A DNA stretch of 21,716 nucleotides from a virus: positions 1 to 21,716 of the IMG/VR virus record IMGVR_UViG_3300046011_003658. One strand, written 5' to 3'. Every line of letters begins with the position of its first letter. Position 1 is the first letter of the stretch. The position numbers and the translations under genes are program-made. Positions 21,672-21,716 of this stretch are shown piece by piece. The notes beneath the pieces were generated by a model. The model saw nothing but the letters and a program-made list of their open reading frames with translations, had not been told where the DNA came from and searched no databases.

Positions 21672-21716
21672 CTAGGAGGGAATTTTTTCTGTACGTGAGG
21701 GAACGGTCGCCTCTTC
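21672..21716 (-). CDS. possible 3' end of a gene upstream of the small terminase (partial)
   Basis: A minus-strand frame enters from the right edge and ends at TAG 21674-21672, giving 14 residues that end in RTEKIPS. In HK97-like phages a HNH nuclease gene often sits here, but this fragment has no recognisable motif and may be non-coding. The bases between it and the small terminase (21630-21671) hold a ribosome site and a small hairpin. I see no convincing promoter. Confidence 0.2.
   Translation of the reverse strand, partial: EEATVPSRTEKIPS

Noticed and set aside
21630-21716. Late promoter upstream of the small terminase
   Set aside because: I could not find a convincing -10/-35 pair, and an AGGAGG on the plus strand has no well-spaced start codon.

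Overview
This window is the late (structural and lysis) half of a temperate tailed phage, or a prophage of one, with an HK97/lambda-like siphovirus layout. Almost every real gene lies on the minus strand, so the transcript reads from right to left. The host is probably a Gram-negative bacterium of the Pseudomonadota. The phage carries the 3' half of a proteobacterial-type tRNA-His as its attachment core, a perfect match to the IHF consensus beside it, and a lambda gpH-type tape measure. A betaproteobacterial host is a guess from the tRNA sequence only.

Layout from right to left. Packaging and head (21629-15244): small and large terminase, HK97 portal, ClpP-type prohead protease, HK97 major capsid protein, a small Ala-rich protein and a gp6-like connector. 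Neck and tail completion (15247-14198): head-tail joining protein, gp10-like protein, DUF3168 protein. Tail (14083-4825): tail tube protein, two-frame tail assembly chaperone with a -1 slippery site, and a 2581-residue tape measure. The last 1170-residue block of the tape measure before its C-terminal region is 19 tandem copies of a ~60-residue unit. Tail tip and fibres (4818-1837): a 307-aa tail protein, a 565-aa fibre with YadA-like repeats, and a 106-aa protein. Lysis (1813-622): a small membrane protein, a GTA-type holin candidate and a T4-type lysozyme.

Left of the lysozyme (389-620) is what looks like a complete attP. The 48-nt tRNA-His 3' segment is flanked on both sides by four copies of a TCTTCCGCAAAAGTG-type repeat (likely integrase arm sites), with an IHF site and a terminator. 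Arm sites on both sides suggest an unintegrated (free, circular or permuted) phage genome rather than a prophage end. To its left is an AT-richer plus-strand cluster of small overlapping genes, the last encoding a ribbon-helix-helix protein. No integrase gene is in the window.

Most structural genes are packed with ATGA or 1-14 base overlaps. Five exceptions (capsid, the gene after capsid, tail tube, tail chaperone, tape measure) are each preceded by a GC-rich hairpin, four of them with a directly adjoining U-tract on the transcribed strand, placed about 20-45 nt before the start codon. This suggests graded expression or mRNA end protection for the highly expressed proteins.
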